A stretch of 64,000 bases of DNA. It comes from Diprion similis (Eukaryota > Arthropoda > Insecta > Hymenoptera > Diprionidae). A model generated the notes under the pieces. It searched no databases, had not been told where the DNA came from, and saw only the letters and a program-made list of their open reading frames with translations. How positions within the stretch are numbered: the stretch's first letter is position 1; each line of letters starts with the position of its first letter. The DNA is taken from assembly GCF_021155765.1 (NCBI RefSeq), contig NC_060107.1, forward strand, positions 1,594,501-1,658,500. The letters run 5' to 3'. Of this stretch, positions 50,231 to 62,132 are shown one piece after another. Both the position numbers and the translations under genes were made by a program.

Positions 50231-51382
50231 ATGGAGCCTAGGGATATTTCCCGCGAAATTATGAGATACCGGGAGAAGATTAGAAGATCGACGAAACTTG
50301 ATCGTCTTATCATTAGAAAGGGTGAATTTTTAACCCTGGATACATGCACGGAGTCGTAAACGACCCCAGTCGACTTTCAAACTGCATGCCTAAGCTCAAA
50401 ATTGATATTATCGGGCAGACGGTAGCATCAGCTGCTTGCTGGCCATTGCGTAGAGCAATTTAAAAAAATAGCTAGGGTTGTTAATGACCCCACTCTAAAG
50501 CTGCTTTTGGTGTTTCGTGGCAGTAAGTGAATATTCCTTTTTTTACTCAAGTCAAAATATTTGATGTGTTGTTACGTAATTGGAGCGCCAATAGTTACAT
50601 AAATTATCTAAAGCCATGTATTACATATACTGAAGCAATTTTCTCCGTGAACTAGGACGCTTCGTAAAAAACTTTACTTTATTTTTTTTACCTGAACTTG
50701 GCGGCTTTGTATAATATACATGCTATTTTTTCATGTTTGTGAGAAACACCGAACGGTGCATCGTTGCCTTTGCGCTACTGCAGTCGAATGAGTTATACGA
50801 TTCATTCCTCAATTTATTATTACTGATTATCTGAATCAGCTTAAAAATATACGAAAACCCTTTACAAACACTGTTTTTGTTAGGGGTTTATTGACATTTT
50901 TCGTATTTTCGTATTGTTCCCATTTACATATCCCAAAATAAATATAATTTTTCAACTGGACGTAGAGACAATTAATTTTACTCTTGCAACAAAATATATA
51001 CCGAGGAAACAAGTTTTTCCCACGTTATTTCCACAAGAAACTTCGATCACAAAGCTGACTATCCCACAGTTGAGGTAGAAATCTGAAAAAATTAGGCAAT
51101 TGTTTTCGAATTATTTGAAGTTGATTTGGGGGATGGGGCGGCAAAAATTCGCCAATACCCTAAATAAGGAATCCCCTACTGTACTTACGCGTCTCATTAT
51201 TGCTTGTAGAACAATTTTACGAACAAGAAACGCGTACAGTCGTTATCAACCCCATTCATGAGTTAGAAGGTTCAGAAAAAGATACACGTGTTCCGAAGGC
51301 TCATATTCGAAAATTTAAAAATGAATGTTGCAGTCCGCCTAATCATATGCAACCTGTGTACCACCTACAGTATCGTTCATGA
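50231..51382 (+). CDS. Small orphan gene, 87-aa charged protein, two coding exons
   Basis: Coding exons 50231..50321 and 51210..51382. The first exon is entered through a good acceptor (CTGCTTCGCAG, ending 50227). Its ATG follows three bases later, and a GTGAAT donor ends it in phase 1. The second follows TGCTTGTAG and begins in the matching phase, giving 88 codons with the stop TGA at 51380-51382. Neither exon is long enough to stand out alone; the matching phase is the main argument. The protein is soluble and highly charged. It has a basic N-terminal helix (SREIMRYREKIRRSTKLDRL), a middle part QETRTVVINPIHELEG, and a tail with two cysteines (KFKNECCSPPNH). I do not recognise the family. 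It ends 240 bp before the Arp3 start, so its 3' UTR would overlap the Arp3 promoter. Confidence 0.5.
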
Positions 51383-51621
51383 AGTTTGTGAACGAGTGAC
51401 AAGATGGCGCCTGGAACTGAGCCGATGCCAGAGCTAGTATTTCACTGAGTTTGCCGGTTGACGCATTCTGGGCAGGCTCGAGGAGAGCTTGACAAGTATA
51501 CAATTCCCCCTCCCACCGTCTTTATCGCGTATTAGGTGTGGTTTTTTTCATTTAAAAGTACCGAATATTATCAGTGAAACGATTCCAAATATCCAGTGAG
51601 AGTAAAAATTAGGTGTACAGA
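51383..51621 (+). promoter_or_regulatory. Arp3 promoter and 5' UTR
   Basis: The 240 bp before the Arp3 ATG include CAAGATGGCGCC at 51400-51411, a good match to the YY1/Pho core found near many housekeeping transcription starts. Confidence 0.5.
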
Positions 51622-53868
51622 ATGGCCGGACGCCTTCCTGCGTGCGTTATCGACGTCGGTACTGGGTAAGTATTTTTGTATGTATAAAAGTTAATGAGCC
51701 CGATCATTTTGACATCCTCCAGTCAGTCAGCCTCTGACTAACCACGATTTTCCTACGGACCATGCACGCCCTGATTTTTATCAACTCGCGACCTACAAGC
51801 GGTCGAAACTTTTCTTGAATTGTGATTTGCAAACGATCTTCCAGGATTCTCTCACTCCATTATTTACTCGGTGCAATTATCATCCTCAATGACGTATCTA
51901 TCCAAGATGTGATTCAATGCTATCCAACCTTAATCTAAACCCTTGATTCCTAGGTATACTAAACTGGGATTTGCTGCTAACAAAGAACCTCAATTTATAA
52001 TACCGTCCGCAATAGCGATAAAGGAAACAGCCAAGGTAGGCGACAACTCTGCGAGACGAGTCACCAAGGGTGTCGAAGACTTGGACTTTTTCATTGGCGA
52101 CGAAGCCTTTGACGCTACCGGATATGCAGTCAAGGTAAGCATCGGTTATCGGTTCTTATGAATTAAATGAACGCTACAATTTGCCGCAACAGTTGACAAC
52201 ATGAAAAATTAAATACCTACAATGCTCACACATATATTGATAAGCAGGCCTTTTTTTTATGTATACTACTCTGAACATTCTTATAATTTTTTCAACTAAC
52301 ATGATTTTTGTGAAAAAAATTTCAAGTACCCTGTCAGGCATGGCTTGGTTGAAGACTGGGACCTGATGGAGAGATTCCTCGAGCAATGCATCTTTAAATA
52401 TCTCAGAGCTGAGCCTGAGGACCACTACTTTCTTCTCACCGAGCCGCCTCTTAACACACCAGAGAATAGAGAATACACCGCTGAGATTATGTTTGAATCG
52501 TTCAACGTACCTGGACTATACATAGCCGTACAAGCTGTTCTTGCCCTTGCCGCGTCTTGGACATCAAGGAATATCGAGGACAGGATACTGACGGGAATTG
52601 TTGTGGACAGTGGCGATGGCGTTACACACGTTATTCCTGTGGTAGGTGTTTGCAAGCTTCTACAAATCGATCGCCCCTAATGAAATTCACTCAACTTTAG
52701 AGAGGCTGGTGCGATACATTCAACGTAAGCTTTGGCGCGATGATTATAATCCAAGTAATTCTACAGACACCGATGATAAAAGAATTATCTTCTGTGCTAT
52801 ATAGAGGATTTAAATATTTTATCATCGGGGTTGTAGCATTACTTGGATTATAATTATCACGCCAGTGTCCATATGTCTTTTAAAACCAGCCTCTGTAAAG
52901 TTAAGTGACTTTTACTAGGGGCCATTGAAATGCATTACTTCTGTTTTGAACTTCGTTTAGCCGTCAAGACTTCGATTTTTTTTGTTCTTAGGCCGAAGGA
53001 TACGTGATTGGTAGTTGCATCAAGCACATCCCAATAGCAGGTCGCAACATTACCTACTTCATCCAAAGTCTTTTGAGAGAGCGTGAGATTGGCATACCGC
53101 CAGAGCAGTCCTTGGAAACTGCAAAGGCGATAAAGGAAAAATTTTGCTACATTTGTCCTGACATTGCCAAAGAATTTGCTAAGTATGACAGTGATCCCAC
53201 TAAGTGGCTTAAACGATTCGAAGGACTTAACAGCGTCACAAAACAAGCATTTGGTGTCGACGTTGGATATGAAAGATTTTTAGGTCCTGAAATATTCTTT
53301 CATCCAGAGGTGATAAAACTTGTTTCTCTGTTAATGAAATGATATTGTCACATATGATTGTAAACTGAACTAGAGAATTATCGTTTTAGTTCTCCAATCC
53401 AGACTTCACGACACCTTTGAGTGAAATAGTGGATAATGTGATTCAGAACTGCCCCATTGATGTGAGGAGGCCATTGTATCATAATATTGTACTCTCTGGA
53501 GGTTCAACGATGTTCAGAGATTTTGGAAGACGTTTGCAGCGTGACATAAAGAGAACTGTTGATGCCAGGCTAAAGCTTAGTGAAGCTCTTAGTGGTGGTC
53601 ATCTCAAGGTAAAAACCGCTGAACTATTTTGAATTTTCTGCTACGAAAAAGCAGGTTGCATTCTTTTTTCCATTTCAATGTCTTTCAGCCAAAGCCGATC
53701 GACGTCCAAGTGATATCCCATCACATGCAGCGATGTGCCGTGTGGTTTGGAGGATCCATGTTAGCAAGTACTCCTGAATTCTATCAAGTTTGTCATACAA
53801 AAGCTGCCTACCAAGAGTACGGCCCTGGAATATGTCGTCATAATCCAGTATTTGGTGCTATGACATAA
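51622..53868 (+). CDS. Arp3: Actin-related protein 3 (Arp2/3 complex)
   Basis: Six exons: 51622..51665, 51954..52134, 52327..52641, 52992..53309, 53390..53608 and 53689..53868, giving 418 aa, the standard Arp3 length. Arp3 is one of the two actin-like subunits of the Arp2/3 complex, which nucleates branched actin at the cell cortex. The sequence has [20 protein letters not shown] (phosphate-1 loop), [15 protein letters not shown] (phosphate-2 loop), [13 protein letters not shown], and the adenosine-binding LSGGSTMF. Arp3-specific segments include [20 protein letters not shown] and the C-terminus [13 protein letters not shown]. All donors and acceptors are canonical. Intron 3 carries a 220-bp inverted-repeat element. 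A poly(A) signal is at 53982-53987. Confidence 0.98.
52687..52909. mobile_element. Foldback/MITE element in Arp3 intron 3
   Basis: A near-complete inverted repeat about 220 bp long. The outer arms are TCAACTTTAGAGAGGCTGGT and its inverse ending ACCAGCCTCTGTAAAGTTAA. The arms continue inward (ATTATAATCCAAGTAAT paired with ATTACTTGGATTATAAT). The centre is AT-rich. Transcribed RNA would form a long hairpin. Confidence 0.75.
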
Positions 53869-53981
53869 TTGAACCGTAATTAGCGGATCAATGTGATAAT
53901 AACTGTCGATTCAAATACGCACGAACCATAAAGCAATTCATTGATTTCCTTGTTTTTTTTTTACATAAATATATTAATTTT

Positions 53982-53987
53982 AATAAA
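53982..53987 (+). terminator. Poly(A) signal of Arp3
   Basis: AATAAA 114 nt after the stop codon. Confidence 0.6.
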
Positions 53988-54136
53988 TCGAGTGACAAAT
54001 CGAGAATCTAATCTGTAAATCAGATTGTTTGCTTTTCTCGTTTCAAATAACTTATAAATATGAAAAAGTTGAAGCGGTGATTTCTCGAGTCTAACAGGTG
54101 TGTGACTCGGTGCAGATATTTAATTAATCAATATTA

Positions 54137-54619
54137 CCGTATTGTTCCGAGTATAAGTCGAGGTTTTTAGTCACAAATATCCCTTCCAAAATGCGCCCTC
54201 GACTTATATGCGGAGTCGACTTAAATTCGGGATAATATGACAAATTTACCTTACCAGCTAAGCGAACATTTTTATATTTTTATCGACCGATCGGTTTTTA
54301 TCGATAGTTCGAAGATGCGCGCGTAATCTGCGCGATATCGAAAATTCGAATTTCAATTTTTTCAAAATGCAATTGTTTCGCGCATCTTTTTTTTAGATAG
54401 CGTCGGTTAAAATTATAAACAGATTGCAAACAAGAGGTTTTGTGCGATTATTGAGAATATATTAGAATTCACCAATAGAGAAGATGCAATATTAAATATT
54501 ATACATAAAATTATAAATGACAATTTCTTTGTAGAAGTCGACTTATATTCGGACTCTAAAAAAAATGTCTATAATCCAAGATTAGAATTAGAAGTCGACT
54601 TATACTCGGAACAATACGG
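54137..54619. mobile_element. 483-bp MITE with CCGTATTGTTCCGAGTATAA ends
   Basis: Perfect inverted ends: CCGTATTGTTCCGAGTATAA at 54137 and TTATACTCGGAACAATACGG ending 54619, with TA on both sides. A subterminal GTCGACTTAT motif recurs several times. The TA target site and these 'CGAGTATAAGTCGA' ends point to a Tc1/mariner (pogo-like) non-autonomous element. It has no coding capacity and lies between Arp3 and TCF25. Confidence 0.8.
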
Positions 54620-55479
54620 TATACATACATATTGTATGTATCATTGAAAATTCCATAGAAAGGTGAATATTGTGTACAACACAGAAATAAGCAAACACAG
54701 TGCAGAAAAATTGTATAGAGATTTTACGTACGAAAAGTACGTTAAAGAAAGAAAAAAAAAAAAAAAATATTACTGAATAAAAAGATCTTTTCTAATTACA
54801 TTTATTCAACATATATATATTCACATTCTTTTGCTTTCCCTGCAACAAAAAGCTGTATCGTTTCTCGCCGAAAGTTTTTACATTTCGTGTTGAATCTCCC
54901 CTACTGCAAAATCCACCATATCACTTTCTGTTTTTACCCTGTTAACTAAAACGAGGCAATTATAATCCAAATGAATAATTGTTCCCTTTAAATTCAAGAT
55001 ATCAAATATTTATACACAACACGGTATTAGACCCGTTATTCTACATATATTCATGATATTGGTTTTATGAAATCAAATGGTAAAAGCTTAACTTGAATAC
55101 GTTTTGTTTACCATGTATAATTGTATACATCCTTCAATCACAGGCTAACGACGAAATCCCGTCCATCACGGGACTTCACATTCATATTCCCAAACTTAAA
55201 TTGCTTTCTGCGTTCTCCGTATGTTCATATACGAGATCAGTCAACAATCTGATAATAATCAATTCATTAACGTACTCTTTCTCTCCATCAGCCAGACCAT
55301 CGCGCTGAATAAATTTAACAAAATACCAGAATTTTCCGTTACATTTAAGACTTTCCTGTATCATATACGAGATAGAGAAACGTGGTCCATCTTGAAGCAC
55401 ACGCCAAATATTAAAAACGGACGTATATAAACAGTTTTCGATGGTCATATTGTAACAACACTTCAAGTTGTCACAGAAG
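54620..55479. other. Intergenic, TCF25 3' flank
   Basis: AT-rich. Probably contains the TCF25 3' UTR; a minus-strand AATAAA (plus TTTATT at about 54801) is a possible end. No supported gene. Confidence 0.4.
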
Positions 55480-58077
55480 CTAGTCTCCTTCCTGATCATT
55501 ATCCGTATCCTCATCGGCATCAGCGTCGTTAACACCGTCCGGTGCCCTGTGTAACAATAAATTGCCGACTTCGTGTAGCAGATTAGTTACCGCCCTCCTG
55601 AGATCAGCTCTGACCGCATCTCGGGCTACTTCGACGTTTCCCGCGTTGTCGATTGCGTTTTCGCTGTAAGAAGTTAGTTAACATTGCGTAACTCAGTGGT
55701 AAACTATATAAAGATCAGATATCAGATGCATGGTTTACTCACAACAAGTTATAGCCGTTTGCAGCTGCGGCGACAACGTCTTCCTCCATGTCCGTAAACA
55801 GGGAGGTAAAGAAGAGGGAAAATAGATTGGAGTTGTTGGAGTTGCTTCTGGGATTAACCTGGAGTCGTGTGTACAAGTCAATCGAATCCGATGGTGGAAG
55901 GGGGTCGTGTGATAAGACTGGTCCTTGATTTTGTATCTGAAATTAACAAGCGAATGTTATGTCCTTTCAGATGAACGAAGCAGGAAAATTTCGATAACAT
56001 TTTACGTTAAGCGTTTGAGGACACACCTCCTGTATGTCGACGGTTATTTCCTTGATGTCTGAGAGAATGATATGTCTCAAGATACTTTTTGGCAATTTTC
56101 CCTGATACCGCTTCGCGCGTTTTTCTACGCAATACTTGAAGAAATCATGGCCAGCGTCATATCGGTCTAAAACCTTATTTACATTTCGTTCAAGCCAAGG
56201 TAGGATGTCAGCCTCTTTCCACAGATGATAGCTGCGCACCACATAGAGAGCTAAAATTTTCTCCAATGCAGGAGGAGTTGTGGACTTGGCGTGACTGTTG
56301 AAGAAATCGTGACCCATCACCTGAAAGAATTTAGCCCTTATCGATTTCTGCTGGACGTTAATGGGGGTGAAAATAACTCACCCTCGAATCTGTCTGCACT
56401 CCACACTTGTCCAGCAATGGTATAAGCAAACTTGGAAACATGCTCAAAGCATTTTGAAGGAGCTCATCAGCCAGGCCATCAGTTCCAAGATGAAAACTGG
56501 CCAATGCCGAACTGTATGCAATATTGGGAAGCTGGCTAAGATTTCGGCTGTCTTTCCAGGCCTCACAAAATTCTATGAACCATCCGTACTCTCGTGCCCT
56601 CAATGCGTAGAAGTCTATCGCCAGGACTATCGCCAGTGGATCATTTTCAGGATCGAGGGACAGCAACATTTTACAAAACTCCAGACTTGTCCTGAACAGA
56701 AGAAAACGTTTGTACGTAACTGTCTTCTATAATTTTACAAGGTTTTCATGGTCTGTTGTATCTGTTACACACCTATAACACGCTCGGCCACCAACGAAAA
56801 TCAAATGTTTGAACAACGTTATGTACAAGGCACGATTCTGCTGTCTTTTGTAATCCAGCCTGCAGTTAGCAGTGGTGACATTGAACAGCGGATGAAAGGC
56901 GCATTCTAAGCAGTACAAGGCCCGCTCTGTCAGTTCAGCAGCCATAGCCAGATCTTCGCTGAGCTTGCAGAGTTCGGCCAGTTGTAGTAAAGCGTCGACG
57001 TGATATGGATGGGCGTTTATAATGGCCTGTAATTTGACATACAAGTTATGTTCAGCGATTTTCATTGCCTATCGCTCTTTTTCGGAGTGTTCAATTCGCC
57101 CTCTGTAGACTTACGACAATGTTATCAGGGTTTAGGCTCTCAACTGCTTGCAAAAACTTCATTTGGGTCTGTCGGTAAGACGAGTTGTGATCGTACATGA
57201 AATACTGAACCCCTTCCTTACTCTCCGGGGATGGATCCAACGACATTGAGAGACCAGATTTACCGATCGGCGGCCAATTCTCTCGCGCAGATACCAGCCA
57301 CGTTTTCTTGAGGTGGCCAGAGCGTCCTCGACCTCGTCTTTTACTGCATGAATCAAGTTAGCTTAGCGATTTGGGCAAAAACTTATTCTCTTGAATTTCC
57401 TATATCGATTTATAATCATCGAAAAAGTAGAAAGATAATAAAGATAAGTAAAAACCTTTGTTCAGCCTGAATGGTTTTGCTGCCAAATATCCTCTTCAGT
57501 TCATTGTAGGGGTTCAAATTTTTGTGTTGAACGGTAAGAACATTTTCTTTGCTCTTCTGCAACCCTGAACTTGAATCCTGAAGATCGCCTCCGCTGGAAT
57601 TGGGTAGAGGCTCACCCAGGAGTTCGTTGATCTCCCTAACGGTTCGCTCGATCTCATCGACCTCTTCGTTGTCCTCCGAACTCCGCCTGGCTGTCCGATG
57701 GACCTTTGAATTGTCAGTCTTCTTCCGTTTCTTTTTCTTCTTTTTGCGTTTGGCATCTTCGGACAGAACTCCAGCGGCGGTCGACGTCTCCCTGTCGTCA
57801 TCCTCTTTTGCTTCACTTTCAGAGTTCTGATTCAGCTGCAGGAAAGGCGGGAATGAGAAAGACAAATCACGGCCAACCACGAAAGCGCATCAGGTGCGTC
57901 CTAAGTTTTAAAACAGGAGGAGGGAGGCTGAGGGGTTTGACGACTTACCAAGTCGAAGACGTTGAACTGCTTCCGCCTGACACCCCCGGTAACCGGATTT
58001 TCGACGTCGCTTGGATCGCAATCTTTATCGAGGCCCTCGTCGCCCCCATAGACCTTCTTCATGTACCGCGTTGACAT
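55480..58077 (-). CDS. TCF25: TCF25 / NULP1 (Rqc1 family)
   Basis: Eight exons on minus: 57949..58077, 57456..57835, 57115..57343, 56773..57026, 56382..56691, 56027..56320, 55743..55936 and 55480..55663 (657 aa; mammalian TCF25 is about 676). In the family TCF25/Rqc1 is a partner of the E3 ligase Listerin in ribosome-associated quality control and was first described as a transcription repressor. The N-terminus (MSTRYMKKVYGGDEGLD) leads to an acidic region with a lysine run (KRKKKKKKRKK, about 72-82). The family core has KTWLVSARENWPPIGKSGLS, AVESLNPDNIV, HPYHVDALLQLAELCKLSED, ALYCLECAFHPLFN, LSLDPENDPLA, NLSQLPNIAYS and MFPSLLIPLLDKCGV. These are TPR-like helical repeats. The C-terminal end is acidic (DADADEDTDNDQEGD), as in the family. 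The exon 2 donor (AAAG/GTTTTT) is weak, but the joined frame is conserved. Confidence 0.95.
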
Positions 58078-59731
58078 ATTTCACCACCTTGTGCACTGAC
58101 CGGTGGACCCTGTCATAAGTACCTTGAATTTCATGAACAGTCGTCAAAGCACTTTCAACGCGTTCGAACTGTCAATTTTTTACTCAAATTACAGTCATGC
58201 CCTGAGGTTCGGTTGAGAAAACAAGACCTCTAGTCGTAGCTGCGTGAGCTGTATTCGACCTTGCGATCAGCAGGGAATTCACCGCCATTTTGGATATTCT
58301 CAGTCGGTTGAATTGTGAGGCAAGTTACCGGCAATACGTTCGAATTTCAACAGCTTTCGATGAGCGAAAGCCACGAGCTGATAAAGATTCTAGAGTCTTG
58401 CATGCAGATTTGTGGATTCTTATTCATTTGCACTTGAAATCGATCTGATAAAACTACACCGAAATTTCGAATTAGTAACATAGTCACTGAACATTCCAAT
58501 AACATTTTTCAATTTCTTTTATTGTATAAAGAGGATTTTTAATAACAACGTAAAAATAAATGAGACAGATTTCGGTATTAATGTTTTTAAATATAATTTA
58601 TTATGTGTAAGATTTTTGATTAAAATAAAACTCCATTCTTCTCGTTACAATTTTATAATAATATCATACATATTATAACCGATTATAATATGTTACAGTA
58701 GACATCAATTTTTTTTTTTCCGTAGCTCTTCACTACAATGAATTGTGCTTTCTTTACTCTCCTTCTTTGTTTTTGTTCCTCATTTTAATACATTTAGCAC
58801 TGAAAAAATTATTTATAAGTATAAATACGAATATTAATGAGTATGTACGGAATGGCGCGAATTATCTGCCTCTGTAATTGAGGCTAATTTTTAATTTTTA
58901 ATTTTACTTTTTTTTATATATTCGAGATATTTCTAAATAAACAACTTATCAACAATGACGATTATTTTCAAATTACAGTATCATTTTCTATAACAACAAT
59001 GCTATGTAGCGAATATATTTATATCTTTTCAATAAAATTGATTGGGGCGGTAATAATAATAATAATAATAATTACGGTAAAATGCAATAGGCGATGAGCG
59101 TATCGTCGATATAGATTCTCGCCTTACGATTCATACACGGTTGTTACATCCCAATATTAAAATTCGGAAGTTGAATTAGCCTACTGCCGCCCGATTCATC
59201 GCGAACTAATACGTTCAATAAAAGGGAATAATACACGGGTTTTTTACTTTTTTAATTACTCATCGGTGGTCACTGATCATGCTTCAGTCTAGAAAAAATG
59301 GTGTCGTTAACTTGATACTCAATTAATAACGGATGACTAAAATACAGCTGGCATTTACGCGCGTAAAATTCGAATTTGACGAATTTCAAATATTCTTCGT
59401 AATCCTGCTGCAGCCAGATTTTAACACACTGCGTTGATTGTTTCGAAAATGAAATTGATCAAGCGAACGTAAAATGCTCAAAAGTCGTTCTTCTGTAATT
59501 CACAGCCCTGCGCACTCCTGACGCGTGTCAATTTTATTCGCACACGTACGTGCATGTACCGACCTATAAAGCAGATAATCCGACAACAGCTTGTGAAAAA
59601 CTTGCCAATTATCGCAAAGAAATGCGCGCAGTGTGTATGGAAACTTCACCCGTTCTTAGCACCAGATACGTTAATGCTCTCACAAAGTATATTCTCGTTA
59701 TCGTTCATATCTCCATATTTCCTAGCTCGTC
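58078..59731. other. TCF25 promoter and long syntaxin 3' UTR
   Basis: The first 250 bp upstream of TCF25 include ACCGCCATTTTGG (58281-58293), a YY1/Pho-like site, and is the likely TCF25 promoter. A minus-strand AATAAA (plus TTTATT at 58597-58602) could end the syntaxin mRNA, giving it a 3' UTR of about 1.1 kb. No coding frame is supported. Confidence 0.4.
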
Positions 59732-60999
59732 TTAAGATGTTTGCCAAACAATTATTCCTATCAAAACCGACAATACCACCGCGCCGATAACGATCAGTAT
59801 GCACTTCTTTTTGCGCAACTTTGTTTGATACGTTGAGGCCTGTCGCAGTTGCTGCGCACCTTCGCTAACAAAGACTTCTGTCCTCTCCACCGAAGCCTCG
59901 ATCGAGTCTACCATTTCTCCTTGCTCGTGAACCAATGCCCCAAGCTCTTTGAATATTTGATTAACATCGCTTATGTCACTCTGCAACAAAAGATTACTTT
60001 CATTAAGAAAACTGGGATTTATGTCTGGAAATCAGATCTAGGCTTATGTGAATCAATTCAAACAGAGTGAAAATATTGGCACGATATTGAGGAATAAGAA
60101 AGAAATTTCATAAGTCGTCTTTACCTCCAGCTGACGTATGCTGGCCTCGTGCTCCTCAAGCATTCGCAAGTTTTGCTCCTCTTGAAGTTGCTGCTGTTGA
60201 ATTTGTCGCTGAGTTCTGTTGTCCTGGAGTTCTATTAGCGTTTCCTGTTTTTTGTCACCAAATGGAGTGATCCCAGCATTCGCCTTAGCTTTCCTGACCA
60301 TCTCTTTCTCCTTAGAAGCGGCGAGCCTTTGCACTGACTGAAATTATCGTCGTTTTAAATAATCAAGTGTTATTATGCTTGTGATATTAAAAACTACCAT
60401 CATTATACCTGGAAACTATTCAGCGCCGCTGTGAACTCGTCTTGAAGTTTTTCTCTCTGCATTTTTTGCTGCCTCTGTTCGCCAGGACTATTTGACCCTG
60501 CATTGCTCGCCAAATTAGCCAAGTCGCGCAGGTGAATGCTCGTATCTTTAGCCAGCTGTTGCGTGTAGTGCTGTATCTGATGACTGAGGTAAATAAAGAA
60601 TAGAAGTAGAGCAAGTTGATAGTGATATAGTTGTGGGTGGAAAATTGCGGCGTCTAGATTTGGAAAATTGACTAGATCGTAACTCACATTTCTAAGCTCA
60701 AAGCAATACAGAAAAGCCCACGACTTACAGCTTGTTTCTAAGCTCCTGGGAATCAGTCGAGCCGCCCAACTGATTGACCATTCTTTGCATAGAGAGAACT
60801 GCATGGAAAAAAATTGAATGATTATCGATTGGTTTTGGTCTGGATCTTGCCGATCAACAGAACGCGGTGATCTTTTTTATGTTATCTTACCATTCTGGGA
60901 TATTTTAAGTATAGAAGTCCCGATAGACTGAGACAGCCTTCCGAAGTCCTGCTCTCTCGCAGGTCCTCCGTTGTGATAGGAAGAAAAGCCGAAATCCAT
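59732..60999 (-). CDS. Syx7: Syntaxin-7-type endosomal Qa-SNARE
   Basis: Five exons on minus: 60891..60999, 60729..60798, 60409..60583, 60125..60337 and 59732..59980 (271 aa). Syntaxin-7/12 (Drosophila avalanche) drives fusion of endosomes and lysosomes. The start MDFGFSSYHNGGP is the first ATG after a TTTTACAG acceptor, so the upstream exon is non-coding. An N-terminal Habc bundle (ILKISQN, VNQLGGSTDSQELRNKL, HQIQHYTQQLAKDTSIHLRD) is followed by a Gln-rich linker (QIQQQQLQEEQNLRMLEEHE). The SNARE motif spans about 185-245 (SDISDVNQIFKELGALVHEQ, then GEMVDSIEASVE), with the zero-layer glutamine at about residue 209 in HEQGEMVDSIE. A single C-terminal anchor (ILIVIGAVVLSVLIGIIVW) follows a basic KLRKKK. 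All phases fit and length is normal for the family. Confidence 0.93.
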
Positions 61000-61860
61000 G
61001 TCTGTAAAAGATGATAGAGAACCTGAAAAAATTGGGACTTTAATTTAGATTTTGACAAAGCGAGGAAGGGTCGTGGGAACAAAAATGTTGCTAAAAACAA
61101 CGAATTACGAGGGTTTATTTTCGCGTAGGTTTGGAGACGCAATGAGGGCGGAGGATGAGGCGCGAGTTCGAGAAGTTCGCGAGCGAGTTAAGGATGGTGA
61201 TGAAGGTTACAGGGGAAAACTGGGTTCCGTAATAATTTTCATAGAGTTGATTAGGATCACTTTACCGTAGCGACGAAGTCTGTCAAATGCCTACGAAACC
61301 CGAGCTTGTGGGAGGTGACTCAGAAAATTAGATTACACGCAATGTCAGTCTGGGATACATAGATGTGGGCATTTTTTAACACGTAATTTTTCACGCCTAC
61401 TTGCCTTGTCAAGGATGATAATAACGGTGACGACACGACACTCGTCCTGCTGCTTCGACGACGCGTACGACAAAATTTATCCGGCGAAAATCGATGAAAT
61501 ATCAGCGGTAGAAAATTTATTGTATGAGGAAAAAATAACCGTGAATGTTACAATTGTCAATAATAAGTTTGAGTCTAGAACGTCTTATCGGACAATCCGG
61601 ATCCTTTGTCAAAGCTCCGCACAGGGTGCGGTACTATCGAGATTCGCAGCTCTTAGGCCGTGACTTGCAGTTACCGACTCGAATTACTCCGTCGATAATG
61701 CAGAAAGCGCCGCGAGGATCTCGAGTGCATAGCACACCACGAGGTGGCACGAGTATCGCCGCGACGGCAGCCATTTTGTGCTGCGCCGTCCGATGACCGA
61801 TCGTCAGATGTCGAGCAAAAGACCGCGGAACGCCGACAAGTCCGGACAAGTCTCTGCAGC
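61000..61860. other. Syntaxin 5' flank, probable divergent promoter
   Basis: Upstream of the syntaxin coding start. The GC-richer part at about 61640-61860, with GCAGCCATTTTG (61767-61778), is a candidate promoter for one or both strands. Short frames here look spurious. Confidence 0.35.
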
Positions 61861-61869
61861 GCGTCTTGT

Positions 61870-62132
61870 TAGTTGATATCGTGTCTCAACGCTTTAGGAA
61901 TAACAAAATCGAGTGGTGATCGTGAAAATTCGGCTTTTCGGAGCATTTCTTTGTGCCTGAAACTACCGTTTTACAAGTTTTCGGTTGTGAAGCAGTGCAA
62001 ACAGTGCAGTGCAATGAACCGCCTCATGGATTCAACGCTGATCGATGTATCCCGATTTTCAGACGACAGAGACGCAGTTTCGATTGTCAAAGTGCGAAAT
62101 GGGTCCACATCCTGCTGAATGTTCAACCTGAG
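61870..62132 (+). other. Possible 5' exon of a rightward gene beyond the window
   Basis: A GC-balanced segment directly after a promoter-like region ends with a consensus donor (CCTGA/GTAAGT at 62133). It holds short overlapping frames but no convincing protein, so it would be mostly 5' UTR. No later exon of this gene is identified before 64000. Confidence 0.3.

Noticed and set aside
50330-50484. piggyBac-like ends (TTAA plus CCCTGGATAC ... AGGGTTGTTAA)
   Set aside because: The two ends do not match well as inverted repeats once aligned; likely coincidental TTAA sites in an intron.
61406-61663. 85-codon plus-strand frame near the syntaxin promoter
   Set aside because: No similarity; it overlaps promoter-like sequence and an alternative frame of similar length.
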